Below, in pieces: positions 8,308-16,815 of a stretch of DNA of 64,000 bases; positions within the stretch are counted from its first letter, which is position 1; each line of letters starts with the position of its first letter. The notes under the pieces were generated by a model, which saw nothing but the letters and a program-made list of their open reading frames with translations, was not told the origin of the DNA and searched no databases. Origin of the DNA: Actinomycetota bacterium. Lineage in GTDB: Bacteria; Actinomycetota; Acidimicrobiia; Acidimicrobiales; Microtrichaceae. The stretch is from the NCBI GenBank assembly GCA_016703525.1, contig JADJBW010000008.1, positions 139,804 to 203,803 on the forward strand, given 5' to 3'. The translations under genes were made by a program, and so were the position numbers.

Positions 8308-9819
8308 ATGGTCGTTCCGAAAATCTGTGGCATCGAAACCGAGTACGGGATCATCGTGCGCGGCGCGGAGGGCACCAACCCGGTCTCGGCGAGTTCCACC
8401 CTCGTGAACGCCTACGTGGAATCGCTCGCTCGGTCCGATGCGCCCAGCCAGCCACCGCCGGTGAGGTGGGACTTCGAGGACGAATCGCCGGGCAACGATG
8501 CGCGCGGTCACGTCACCCGAGCCACCTACGCGCCCGAGGTCGAGACGCATCTGGTCAACGCCGTGCTCGTGAACGGCAGCCGCTACTACGTCGATCACGC
8601 GCACCCCGAGCTCGCGACGCCCGAGTGCCGCACCGCGCTCGACGTGCTGCGTTACGACCTGGCGGGCGAGCAGATCCTGATCGAGTCGATGGCGCAGGCG
8701 CGTGGGTGGCTCGCGCCCGACCTCGAGATCGTCGTCTACAAGAACAACAGCGACGGCAAGGGCCAGAGCTACGGGTGCCACGAGAACTACCTGCTCGACC
8801 GGTCGCTTCCGTTCGGGCAACTCGTGACCGCCGCCACCGCGCACTTCGTGAGCCGTGCGATCTATTGCGGCGCAGGCAAGGTGGGCGCGGAGTCGCCCGG
8901 CGGTCGCGCCGACGACGAGTGCTTCCAGATCACCCAGCGCGCCGACTTCTTCGAGGAGCCGGTCGGGCTGGAGACGACGCTTCGGCGGCCGATCGTCAAC
9001 ACACGCGACGAGCCCCACGCGGACGCGACCCGATTTCGTCGCCTGCACGTGATCATCGGCGACGCCAACATGTCGGAGATCGCGACGTTGCTGAAGGTCG
9101 GGACGACGGCGCTCTGGTTCGCCGCGGTCGAGGCCGGCCGTGCCGACCGCACGTTCACCTTCGCCGATCCGGTGGCGGCCTTTCGTGCGGTGTCGCGCGA
9201 CCTGTCGCTTGCCGTGCCGCTGCAGCTCGACGACGGGTCGACCATCACCGCCCTCGACCTGCAGTGGGAGCTGCTGCGGATGTGCACCGAGCACGCCGAG
9301 CTGGACGGGCTCGACGCCGTGGGCGCGGATGTGGGCGACGAGGTGCTGCAGCGATGGGAATACGTGCTGAACACCCTCGAGGCCGACCCGATGCGCCTGG
9401 CCGATCAGGTGGACTGGATTGCGAAGTACCGCCTGGTGAGTGCGTACCGTGACCGACATCATCTCCCGTGGGGCGACGCCCGGCTGCGAGCGATGGACCT
9501 GCAGTACCACGACCTGCGGCCCGAACGCTCGCTCGCTCGCCGCATCGGGCTGGCCACACGCATCGATCCGGCCGATGTCGCGGCCGCGGTTCGCCGGCCC
9601 CCCGTCGACACGCGGGCCTGGTTCCGCGGGGAGTGCCTGCGCCGGTTCGCCGATCAGATCGTGTCGGCGAACTGGGATTCGTTGGTGTTCGACACGGGCG
9701 CGAAGTCGCTGCAGCGCGTGCCGATGATGGACCCGTCCAAGGGCACGCGGGACCAGGTCGGTGCGCTGCTCGACGGGTGCGCCGACTCGGCCGAACTCGT
9801 CGCAGCACTGCGAGCCTGA
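8308..9819 (+). CDS. dop: Pup deamidase/depupylase Dop
   Basis: 503 residues. A glutamine-synthetase-like enzyme that deamidates the Pup C-terminus and removes Pup from substrates. It is Dop and not the ligase PafA because it has RWDFEDESPGNDARG and YYVDHAHPELATPEC, which align with mycobacterial Dop. The catalytic Asp is in VDHAHPE (about residue 96) and the nucleotide-binding glutamates are in GIETEYG. KNNSDGKGQSYGCHENYL and TRDEPHADA are also intact. It lies between mpa and pup as in mycobacteria. The 55-base gap after mpa holds a CG-rich low-complexity stretch and no clear Shine-Dalgarno, so the ATG is chosen by homology. Confidence 0.94.
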   Translation: MVVPKICGIETEYGIIVRGAEGTNPVSASSTLVNAYVESLARSDAPSQPPPVRWDFEDESPGNDARGHVTRATYAPEVETHLVNAVLVNGSRYYVDHAHPELATPECRTALDVLRYDLAGEQILIESMAQARGWLAPDLEIVVYKNNSDGKGQSYGCHENYLLDRSLPFGQLVTAATAHFVSRAIYCGAGKVGAESPGGRADDECFQITQRADFFEEPVGLETTLRRPIVNTRDEPHADATRFRRLHVIIGDANMSEIATLLKVGTTALWFAAVEAGRADRTFTFADPVAAFRAVSRDLSLAVPLQLDDGSTITALDLQWELLRMCTEHAELDGLDAVGADVGDEVLQRWEYVLNTLEADPMRLADQVDWIAKYRLVSAYRDRHHLPWGDARLRAMDLQYHDLRPERSLARRIGLATRIDPADVAAAVRRPPVDTRAWFRGECLRRFADQIVSANWDSLVFDTGAKSLQRVPMMDPSKGTRDQVGALLDGCADSAELVAALRA

Positions 9820-9896
9820 ACGCGCCGGCGGCAGGGCGGGAGCGCGCCGGGAAGATCAACCGTCGCGTTATGGTTGGCACCCCCGGAGGTCTGACG

Positions 9897-10094
9897 ATGC
9901 CTGAACGTGAACTCAAGCGGAAACCCACGGCCGACCGCCGTGCGGACGAGCAGATCGACGATCTGCCCCAGTCGACCGAGAGCGGCACCCGCATCAAGGC
10001 CGAGCTCGACGACCTGCTCGACGAGATCGACGACGTGCTCGAAACCAACGCCGAGGATTTCGTGAAGTCGTACGTGCAAAAGGGCGGTGAGTAG
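9897..10094 (+). CDS. pup: Prokaryotic ubiquitin-like protein Pup
   Basis: 65 residues, acidic and largely disordered, with the helix ELDDLLDEIDDVLETNAEDF that binds the Mpa coiled coil and the C-terminus VKSYVQKGGE. Its C-terminal Glu side chain is joined to lysines of target proteins by PafA. Here the gene encodes Glu directly instead of the Gln found in mycobacteria, so no deamidation step is needed before ligation. GGAGG lies seven bases before the ATG, which decides the start over the in-frame ATG at 9870. A TATGGT hexamer at 9869-9874 is a possible internal promoter. It ends five bases before prcB. Confidence 0.95.
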   Translation: MPERELKRKPTADRRADEQIDDLPQSTESGTRIKAELDDLLDEIDDVLETNAEDFVKSYVQKGGE

Positions 10095-10099
10095 GCCAG

Positions 10100-10909
10100 A
10101 TGCTGCCCTTCTTCTCGGTCGATACCGATCCGGGTCCCGATTTCGCGGGCCTGGTTCGCCGCGTCGGACTGCAGCCTCCGGATCCGACGTCGCACGACGG
10201 CTCCGCGGCGATCACCCACGGCACCACGTGCGTGGCGGTGCGTTATGTCGACGGCGTCGTGATGGCGGGCGACCGCCGTGCGACGTCGGGCAACTGGATC
10301 AGCCACCGATCGATCGAGAAGGTGTTCCCGGCCGATCGGCACTCGGGCGTCGCCATCGCCGGAGCAGCCGGCCCGGCGGTCGACATGGTGCGTCTGTTCC
10401 AGCTGCAGCTGGAACACTACGAGAAGGTCGAGGGGACGCCGCTCAGCATCGAGGGTAAGGCCAACCAGCTCAGCCAGATGCTGCGCAACCACCTCCCGGC
10501 CGCCATGGCAGGCATGGCCGTCGTGCCGATCTTCGCCGGGTACGACCGGGCTCGACGCGTCGGGCGGCTGTTCCAGTTCGACATCACGGGAGGGCGGTAC
10601 GAGGAGTCCGACTACGCCTCGACCGGCTCCGGGTCGCTGCACGCGTCGACCGTGATCAAGCTCGGCTTTCGGACCGACCTGAGCCGCGACGAAGCGATCG
10701 ACCTGGTGCTCCACGGTCTGTGGCAGGCGGCCGACGAGGACTCCGCGACCGGCGGGCCCGACCTGGTGCGCAAGATCTTCCCGATCGTCGCGACCATCAC
10801 CGGCGACGGGTTCGAACGCCTCGCCGACGCCGATCTCGAGACACGCAGCCGGGCGCTGATCGACGGGCTCCGCGTCGCGACGGCTCCCCAGGAGCGCGAC
10901 GCTCGATGA
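10100..10909 (+). CDS. prcB: 20S proteasome beta subunit
   Basis: 269 residues. The Ntn-hydrolase core subunit carries the proteolytic active site. Autocleavage is expected before T42 (ITHG followed by TTCVAVRY), giving a 41-residue propeptide. Family landmarks include VVMAGDRRATSGN, the Lys in IEKVFPAD, and STGSGSLHA with the conserved Ser/Asp region. The alignment with mycobacterial PrcB (HG/TTIVAL, MAGDRRSTQGN) is collinear. The ATG follows the pup stop by five bases, so pup and prcB are co-translated. It is followed by 52 bases containing a duplicated GCTCGATGAGCAT before prcA. Confidence 0.95.
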   Translation: MLPFFSVDTDPGPDFAGLVRRVGLQPPDPTSHDGSAAITHGTTCVAVRYVDGVVMAGDRRATSGNWISHRSIEKVFPADRHSGVAIAGAAGPAVDMVRLFQLQLEHYEKVEGTPLSIEGKANQLSQMLRNHLPAAMAGMAVVPIFAGYDRARRVGRLFQFDITGGRYEESDYASTGSGSLHASTVIKLGFRTDLSRDEAIDLVLHGLWQAADEDSATGGPDLVRKIFPIVATITGDGFERLADADLETRSRALIDGLRVATAPQERDAR

Positions 10910-10961
10910 GCATCTCGACCCTGCGCCACCCGGCCACCCACCCCGACGAGAGGACTGCTCG

Positions 10962-11639
10962 ATGAGCATGCCGTTCTATGTGGCGCCCGAGCAGATGATG
11001 AAGGACCGGGCGGACTACGCCCGGAAGGGCATCGCTCGCGGGCGGTCGCTCGTAGGTGCCGCTGCATCCGATGGCATCGTGTTGTGCGCGGAGAACCCGA
11101 GCCGGCTGCTCCGCAAGGTCTCCGAGATCTACGACCGCATCGCGTTCGCGGGGGTCGGCAAATACAACGAGTTCGACCAACTCCGCATCGCCGGCGTGCG
11201 CCACGCCGACCTGAAGGGCTACTCGTTCAGCCGCGAAGACGTCGACTCGCGCAGCCTCGCCAACCAATACGCGCAGATGCTCGGACAGATCTTCACCCAC
11301 GAGATGAAGCCGATGGAGGTGGAGATCCTGCTGGCCGAGGTCGGCCATGACAGCGACGGCGACCAGCTCTTCCACATCCAGTACGACGGCACGCTGGTCG
11401 ACGAGCCCGGCTTCACGGTCCTCGGCGGCGACGCCGAGCCGATTCGCCAGCGGATGAGCGAGTCGTGGGCCGAGGGGGCCGACACGACGGCGGTGCTCCG
11501 CTCGGCGGTGGCCGCCCTCGCTGGCCCGGACCGTACGCTCACGCCCGCGGAACTCGAAGTCGCGTTCCTCGAACGCGGAGGTCCGCGCCGCACGTTCCGT
11601 CGCCTCGACGACGCGGAACTCGCCGAGTTGCTGGGGTAG
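10962..11639 (+). CDS. prcA: 20S proteasome alpha subunit
   Basis: 225 residues. Forms the outer heptameric rings that gate the chamber and accept the Mpa tail. The N-terminus MSMPFYVAPEQMMKDRADYARKGIARG is the gate segment typical of actinobacterial PrcA; RGRSLVGAAASDGIVLCAENPS and GVGKYNEFDQLRIAGVRHAD match the family. GAGAGGA seven bases upstream supports the ATG at 10962, and a second ATG six bases later is a less likely start. No catalytic Thr is expected. It closes the mpa-dop-pup-prcB-prcA block. In mycobacteria pafA lies further downstream, but here a DUF3866 gene follows after four bases. Confidence 0.95.
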   Translation: MSMPFYVAPEQMMKDRADYARKGIARGRSLVGAAASDGIVLCAENPSRLLRKVSEIYDRIAFAGVGKYNEFDQLRIAGVRHADLKGYSFSREDVDSRSLANQYAQMLGQIFTHEMKPMEVEILLAEVGHDSDGDQLFHIQYDGTLVDEPGFTVLGGDAEPIRQRMSESWAEGADTTAVLRSAVAALAGPDRTLTPAELEVAFLERGGPRRTFRRLDDAELAELLG

Positions 11640-11643
11640 CCCG

Positions 11644-12699
11644 GTGCCGTCGTTCCGTCGGGCGCGGGTCGTCGAGGAGATCTCGCAGCGGCCGGGCCTC
11701 CAACGGGTCCGGGTCGAAACCGAGCCCGACGGCGCGGCGGGCCGAGCCTACGTGCTGACCGAGCTCACCGGACCGGTTGCGGCCGGGGACCGCGTGGTCT
11801 GCAACACCACCGCCGTCGAACTCGGGTTGGGAACCGGCGGTTGGCACGTGGTGCATTGGAATCTCGACGCCCCTGCCTTCGAACGCCCGGGTCCCGATCA
11901 CATCATGAAGCTGCGGTACACGAGCCTGCAGTTCGACGCCGGAACGAGCGAGCTCGAGTACGGCGACCTGCCTCGCACCCTCGACGGCGTCCCCATCATC
12001 GTGTGCCAACTGCACAGCCAGGTCGGGGTGATCGCGGCGGTGCTGGGGGAGCTCTGCCCCGACGCCCGGGTCGCCTATGTCATGACCGACGGGGCGGCGC
12101 TCCCGCTGGTGCTCAGCGATCTGGTCGACGACCTCTGCCGCTCGGGCCTGATCGATGTCACCATCACCGCCGGGCACGCGTTCGGCGGCGATCTCGAAGC
12201 CGTCAACGTGGCCTCCGCGTTGACCCTTGCGGTGCACCAGGCTCACGCCGACCTCGTGATCGTGGGGATGGGGCCCGGAGTCGTGGGCACGGGCACCGCG
12301 CTCGGCACGACGGCGATCGAGGTCGCGCCGATCCTCGACCTGGCCGCGACGCTGGGCGGTACGGCGATCTGGGCGATCCGAGCGTCGGAGGGCGACGGCC
12401 GATCGCGCCACGCCGGAATCAGTCACCACTCCGAGACGGTCGCAGCGCTGCTGCGCAGCCAGCCGCTCGTCGCGCCCGTTCCCCCCGAGGTCGCGGCCTT
12501 GCCGCACGTGCGGGTCGCCGCGGAGGTGTGGGAGGACGCGCGACCGTTCGATGTTGCGGCGGTGCTCGAACGGGCTGGCCTGCGCATCACCACCATGGGG
12601 CGCGACGTGCACGCGGATCGGCTCTTCTTCGACGCGTGCGCCGCCGCCGCCTCGGTCGCCGCCCGGTCCCTGCGCATGCGGCCCGGCACGACGCCATAG
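11644..12699 (+). CDS. DUF3866 family protein
   Basis: 351 residues from a GTG start four bases after prcA. The sequence fits DUF3866, an actinobacterial family of unknown function. Visible features are a beta-rich N-terminal part (RVVEEISQRPGLQRVRVE), HSQVGVIAAVLGEL with a conserved His, and a glycine-rich loop GMGPGVVGTGTALGTTA that looks like a nucleotide or cofactor-binding loop. Two later histidines lie in AGISHHSETVA. Its position inside the proteasome operon, where pafA might be expected, suggests co-expression with the proteasome, but no catalytic mechanism can be named. It has no frame disruption and its composition matches its neighbours. Confidence 0.7.
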   Translation: MPSFRRARVVEEISQRPGLQRVRVETEPDGAAGRAYVLTELTGPVAAGDRVVCNTTAVELGLGTGGWHVVHWNLDAPAFERPGPDHIMKLRYTSLQFDAGTSELEYGDLPRTLDGVPIIVCQLHSQVGVIAAVLGELCPDARVAYVMTDGAALPLVLSDLVDDLCRSGLIDVTITAGHAFGGDLEAVNVASALTLAVHQAHADLVIVGMGPGVVGTGTALGTTAIEVAPILDLAATLGGTAIWAIRASEGDGRSRHAGISHHSETVAALLRSQPLVAPVPPEVAALPHVRVAAEVWEDARPFDVAAVLERAGLRITTMGRDVHADRLFFDACAAAASVAARSLRMRPGTTP

Positions 12700-12702
12700 C
12701 AT
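12697..12702 (+). promoter_or_regulatory. Candidate -10 element (TAGCAT) for a leaderless pafB transcript
   Basis: TAGCAT ends seven bases before the pafB ATG and no Shine-Dalgarno is present in that gap. The distance fits transcription starting at the start codon. The element overlaps the DUF3866 stop codon. Confidence 0.45.
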
Positions 12703-12709
12703 CGCCTCG

Positions 12710-13642
12710 ATGTCGAAGCTCGAGCGGCTCCTCAACCTCACCGCGCTCCTGCTGGAGACGCGTCGCCCGATCCCGGTCGAGGAGATCGGCCGCACGATCG
12801 AGGGCTACGCAGCGGACCCGGTCGCGTTCCGGCGGGCCTTCGAACGCGACAAGGACGACCTGCGTGAGCTGGGCATTCCGGTGGAGGTCACCCCGATCGA
12901 CCCCGGCGATCCCTCCACCGTCGGCTACCGAATCCCCAACGATCGCTACTACCTGCCCGACCTCGCGCTCGATCCGGGGGAACTCGCCGCCTTGACCCTT
13001 GCCGTGAGCCTCGTGCGCACGGGCGGGGCGGTCGACGTGGACACCTTCCGCAAGCTCGGTGGCGCGCCCGCGGCGGTGGAAGGCGGCGACCTGCCGGTGG
13101 AGGCGGAGCTGCCCGCCCCCGAGGCGCTCACAGCGCTGTTCGGTGCGCTCAACGATCGGTGCGTCGTCGAGTTCTCGTACCGCGGCGAAGTCCGCCGGGT
13201 GGAACCTCGCCGCCTCGACTACAAGGGCGGGCGCTGGTACCTGTCGGCCGACGACCTCGACCGCCAGGCGGCCAGGACGTTCCGGCTCGACCGTTTCGAC
13301 GGCCCCGTCACCGCCGGACCCCCCGGGGGCTTCGAGCCGACCGACGACGAGGCCGGCCTTCGCCTCGAGCCATGGCGCTTCGGCGACGCGGCCGCGGTCG
13401 ACGTGGAGGTCCGCATCGACCCGGCGCACGTTGCGGTGGCCGAACGGCTCGTCGGAACGGCAACCGCGCAGCGGCGAGAGGCGGACGGGTCGCTGGTGGT
13501 CACACTCGCCGTGACCGACGAGGGCGCGTTGGCCGACTTCGTGCTCGGCCTGCTCGACCACGCCGAGATCTTGAGCCCGATCGATGTTCGTGACCGGTTC
13601 GTCGCCCGACTCGAGGCGCTCGCGCACGGGGCGCCGGCGTGA
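12710..13642 (+). CDS. pafB: WYL-domain transcriptional regulator PafB
   Basis: 310 residues. Has an N-terminal helix-turn-helix-like domain (KLERLLNLTALLLETRRPIPVEEIG), then a WYL domain (about 140-210: VVEFSYRGEVRRVEPRRLDYKGGRWYLSADD) and a C-terminal WCX domain. In mycobacteria PafB and PafC form the PafBC heterodimer that activates RecA-independent DNA-damage genes; WYL domains sense nucleic acid ligands. It overlaps pafC by four bases (GTGA), so equimolar synthesis is likely. Despite the name, PafBC is not part of the protease. Position between proteasome genes and tat genes matches mycobacteria. Confidence 0.88.
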   Translation: MSKLERLLNLTALLLETRRPIPVEEIGRTIEGYAADPVAFRRAFERDKDDLRELGIPVEVTPIDPGDPSTVGYRIPNDRYYLPDLALDPGELAALTLAVSLVRTGGAVDVDTFRKLGGAPAAVEGGDLPVEAELPAPEALTALFGALNDRCVVEFSYRGEVRRVEPRRLDYKGGRWYLSADDLDRQAARTFRLDRFDGPVTAGPPGGFEPTDDEAGLRLEPWRFGDAAAVDVEVRIDPAHVAVAERLVGTATAQRREADGSLVVTLAVTDEGALADFVLGLLDHAEILSPIDVRDRFVARLEALAHGAPA

Positions 13643-14620
13643 GCCCGCGCGTGACCGCGGCGGACCGGCTGCGGCGCATCGTCACGATCCTGCCGTGGAT
13701 CGCGCATCGCGACGGGCCGACCATCGATGAGATCTGTGAGCGATTCGTGGTGGATCGCAACGACCTCCTTGCCGACCTCGACGTTGCGTTCCTGATCGGT
13801 GTGCCGCCGTACACGCCCGATCAGCTGATCGACGTGATCGTCGAGGACGACCGGGTGTGGGTGAAGCTCGGCGAGTACTTCACGCGGCCGCTCACGCTCA
13901 GCGCGACCGAGGCGCTCGGGCTGTTGAGCGCAGCGTCGATCGCCGCCGCGTTCGAGCGGGCCGAAGCCGATGATCCGCTCACCTCGGCGATGGCCAAGCT
14001 GCGCGGCGCGCTGGGACTGGCCAGCGAAGACGCGCTTCGCGGTGTCCCTCGGCAGCGGAACCGAGCATCTGGCTGCGCTGCGCGACGCACTCGAACCGAG
14101 ACGGCTCGTGGAGATCGACTACTACTCCCACGGCCGCGACGAGCAGCGGCGACGGGTGATCGAGCCGCTTCGCCTGTGGGCGGCCCAGGGCCAGTGGTAC
14201 GTCGACGCGTGGTGCCGTGCCGCCGAGGCGCGGCGCCGCTTCCGCGTCGACCGCATCGTCTCGGCCACGGTGCTCGACGAGCTGGCACCGACGCGCACGC
14301 TCGACCCGCCCGCGAGCGGCGCCGTGTTCAACGCCGCGGGCGCCGAGTCGTCCATCGTGTTCGAACTTGCGGACGACGACCGATGGCTCCTGGACTCCAC
14401 CCCGCTCGAATCGATCGATCCGCTCGACCACGGCCGGGTACGGGTGAAGGTGGCGATCGGCGGCCGGGCGTTTCTCGAACGGCTGCTCCTGCGGCTCGGC
14501 GACCGCGCGACGATCCTGACGTTCGACTCGCCCGAGGGCACCGGAGCGAACGCCGCTGCCGCGGTGCGGTCGGCGGCGGCGCGCCGGGTGCTCCAGTGCT
14601 ACGCGACTCCGAAGCGTTGA
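13639..14620 (+). CDS. pafC: WYL-domain transcriptional regulator PafC (one frame break)
   Basis: About 326 residues once one base is removed. The first ~133 residues (HTH-like, VTAADRLRRIVTILPWIAHRDGPTIDEIC) are read in one frame and the rest (WYL domain with VEIDYYSHGRDEQRRRVIEPLRL and QWYVDAWC, then WCX) in the next. The break is at 14036-14037, where CTTCGCGG should be CTCGCGG; removing one T gives EDALAVSLGSGTEHL. The two halves are otherwise intact, so a sequencing error is more likely than a pseudogene. It is the partner of PafB, with which it overlaps by four bases. Confidence 0.83.
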
Positions 14621-14697
14621 CGCAGCACCGGGGTAGGCCGAACGGCGGCCGGGGCTGGGCAATTGGCGGCGACCCCCGGCCGCAAGCGCATCGCCGT

Positions 14698-14703
14698 TAG
14701 GCT
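14698..14703 (+). promoter_or_regulatory. Candidate -10 element (TAGGCT) for the first signal peptidase gene
   Basis: TAGGCT ends eight bases before the GTG at 14712 and only two before the ATG at 14706. The spacing favours a leaderless mRNA starting at GTG 14712. Confidence 0.4.
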
Positions 14704-14711
14704 GGATGGTC

Positions 14712-16206
14712 GTGGCATCGGCGAACCAACAGCCCGGAGCGGACGAGCTCGACGACGTCGGCCGCTCGCTCGCGCTGTCACTGCTCGGCGAGGCCGACGG
14801 GTCCGGTCTCCGGGCCCGACGCCGCGCTGCGCGTGCCGCGCAACGCGAGGCGGTATCGGCACCAGCCGAGCCTGATGTGGCGCCGACCGATGCCGCGCCG
14901 GTGCGACGTAGGCGAGTGGTCACGACCGGCGCCACTCCGCCGACGGCACCGTCACCCCCCCCCGCCGACGGCACCGGTGTCGACGCCCACGCCCACGCCC
15001 ACGGCAACTCAAGGGCCGGGCGTCACCGACCGGCCCGCCGATGCATCTCCGCCCTCGCCCTCGCCACCGCCCGCGGCGGCGAGCGCGGCCGCTCCCGCGG
15101 TGATGCCGGCGGTCGCGCCCGTGCGCCCGCACCCCGAACCTTCGCGTCGCCTGCCGTCGCTGGCCGCGGCCCGGGGGCCCAACCCCAACGCACTCGACGG
15201 CCTGCCATGGGTCGAGGACCCGGCGGGTGTGGCGCCCCGCGCCGGCCGACCGCAGGTGCGGCCGACCGAGGTACAGCGGGAGAGTCCGCGCCCCAACGTG
15301 GAGCGGCCCGATCCAGCAGAGCTGCACTCCGGCCGACCGGGCATCCCGTCGAACCCGCAGCGCGTCGACGATGCGCCCGGTGCTGCGGCGCCTGACGCCG
15401 CCATGGTGATCGACGCCGCCGTGGTGGCACCGCACCCGGGCGGCGGGCCGACGGCTCGCCGCCGCCCCCGCCTGCCGGCGCGACGAAGGGCCGCGGCCCC
15501 ACACGTCGAAGCAGCGCCTCCGTCGGGTCGCTTCGCCGAGTCCGGCGCAGCGACAGTCGCCGAGCCGCGGGCTCGTCGACCACGCGAGCCGATCGATGTC
15601 GGCCGTGTGGCCGAACCATCCGTCGAGGCTTCGGCCGACGAGGATGACGACGACGGCAAGCGGCGGTCGTTCCTGCTTGAGCTCGGCCTGGTGTTCCTCT
15701 GTGCGATGGTCGTGGCCCTGCTCATCCGCGCCTTCGCACTCCAGACCTTCTCGATCCCGTCGGAATCGATGGTGCCGACCCTGCAAGTCGGCGACAGGGT
15801 GCTCGTCAACAAGCTTGCCTACACGATGGGCGGCGGCATCGAGCGCGGCGACGTCATCGTTTTCGCCCGCCCGAAGAACGACGTATCCGAGGATCCCAAC
15901 GCGCCCGATGACCTCATCAAGCGAGTGATCGCGCTGCCGGGCGAGGTGGTAGAGGCCCGCGGGGGGATCGTGTACGTCGACGGGAAGCCACTCGACGAGC
16001 AGGGCGACGACGGTTACCTGCCTTCGGACATCGTGACGAACAACGTGCCGATGCCCGTGACGGTGCCACCCGGTCAGGTCTTCGTGATGGGTGACAATCG
16101 TGAACGGTCGCGGGACAGTAGGTTCTTCGGTGCTATCGCCGAAGACAGCGTCGTGGGTCGTGCCGTAGCGGTCGTGTACCCCTTCTCGAGAGCAGGCAGC
16201 CTGTGA
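14712..16206 (+). CDS. lepB: Signal peptidase I with long Pro/Ala-rich N-terminal extension (one frame break)
   Basis: About 497 residues after frame correction. The first ~315 residues are low-complexity and rich in Pro, Ala and Arg, probably cytoplasmic. A single membrane helix (LELGLVFLCAMVVALLIRAF) then leads to the catalytic domain. The serine is in IPSESMVPT, the lysine in LIKRVIALPGE, and box E is GDNRERSRDSR. It cleaves signal peptides outside the membrane. The frame changes inside a run of nine C at 14955-14963; eight C would join the N-terminal and catalytic parts. This could be a read error or a slippery tract. It overlaps a second signal peptidase gene and lies upstream of tat genes, suggesting an export cluster. 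Confidence 0.85.
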
Positions 16207-16800
16207 CCACCACTGACCCAGCGCAGGAGAGCCTGGACGAGTTGCAGCCAGGCAACGATCCGGCTTCCGCCGCCGATTCCGCTCCACCGAGTCAGCTGCG
16301 GGTGGGTGGTGACGATCGCGATCGCTGCGGTACTCACGGTGCTGCTGAAGTCCTTCCTGCTGCAGGCGTACTCAATTCCGTCCGAGTCGATGGTGCCGAC
16401 CCTCAAGATCGGCGACCGCGTGCTGGTCTTCCGCCTGGATCGCGACCCGTCGCGCGGCGACATCGTGGTGTTCGACCGCCCTCCGAACGACCCCAAGACC
16501 AACGAGTCCGACCCTGACGTGTTGATCAAGCGCGTGATCGGCCTCCCCGGCGAGACGATCGACGTCGTCGACGGCCGGGTGCGCGTGGACGGTACCGCCC
16601 TCGACGAGGACTACCTGCCGGCCGGCACGACCACGGTGCTCAGCGAACCGATCACGGTTCCCAAGGGGAAGATCCTGGTGATGGGCGACAACCGCCTCCG
16701 ATCGCTCGACGGCCGATCGTTCGGACCGATCGACAAGGATCTGATCGTCGGTCGAGCGATCGTTCGGATCTGGCCGTTCTCCCGCATCGGCGGTATCTAG
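16203..16800 (+). CDS. lepB: Second signal peptidase I (one frame break)
   Basis: About 198 residues after correction. GTG at 16203 overlaps the stop of the first peptidase (GTGA). A short N-terminal tail is read in one frame up to PPSQL, and from there VVTIAIAAVLTVLLKSFLLQ (membrane helix), IPSESMVPT (nucleophile Ser), LIKRVIGLPGE (general-base Lys) and GDNRLRSLDGR are read in the next. The break maps to GGG at 16300-16302, where one G is extra. The compact size is like typical SipS-type enzymes. The two tandem copies share the catalytic boxes but differ greatly in N-terminal length, so they may have different substrates or partners. Confidence 0.85.
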
Positions 16801-16815
16801 ACCGCACCATGCCCA

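Noticed and set aside
8308..9819. Could this gene be PafA instead of Dop
   Set aside because: RWDFEDESPGNDARG and VDHAHPELATPEC align with mycobacterial Dop; PafA has a different N-terminal segment.
10905..10964. 19-codon ORF between prcB and prcA (MSISTLRHPATHPDERTAR)
   Set aside because: Short, no ribosome-binding site of its own, and it seems to come from a duplicated GCTCGATGAGCAT at both ends.
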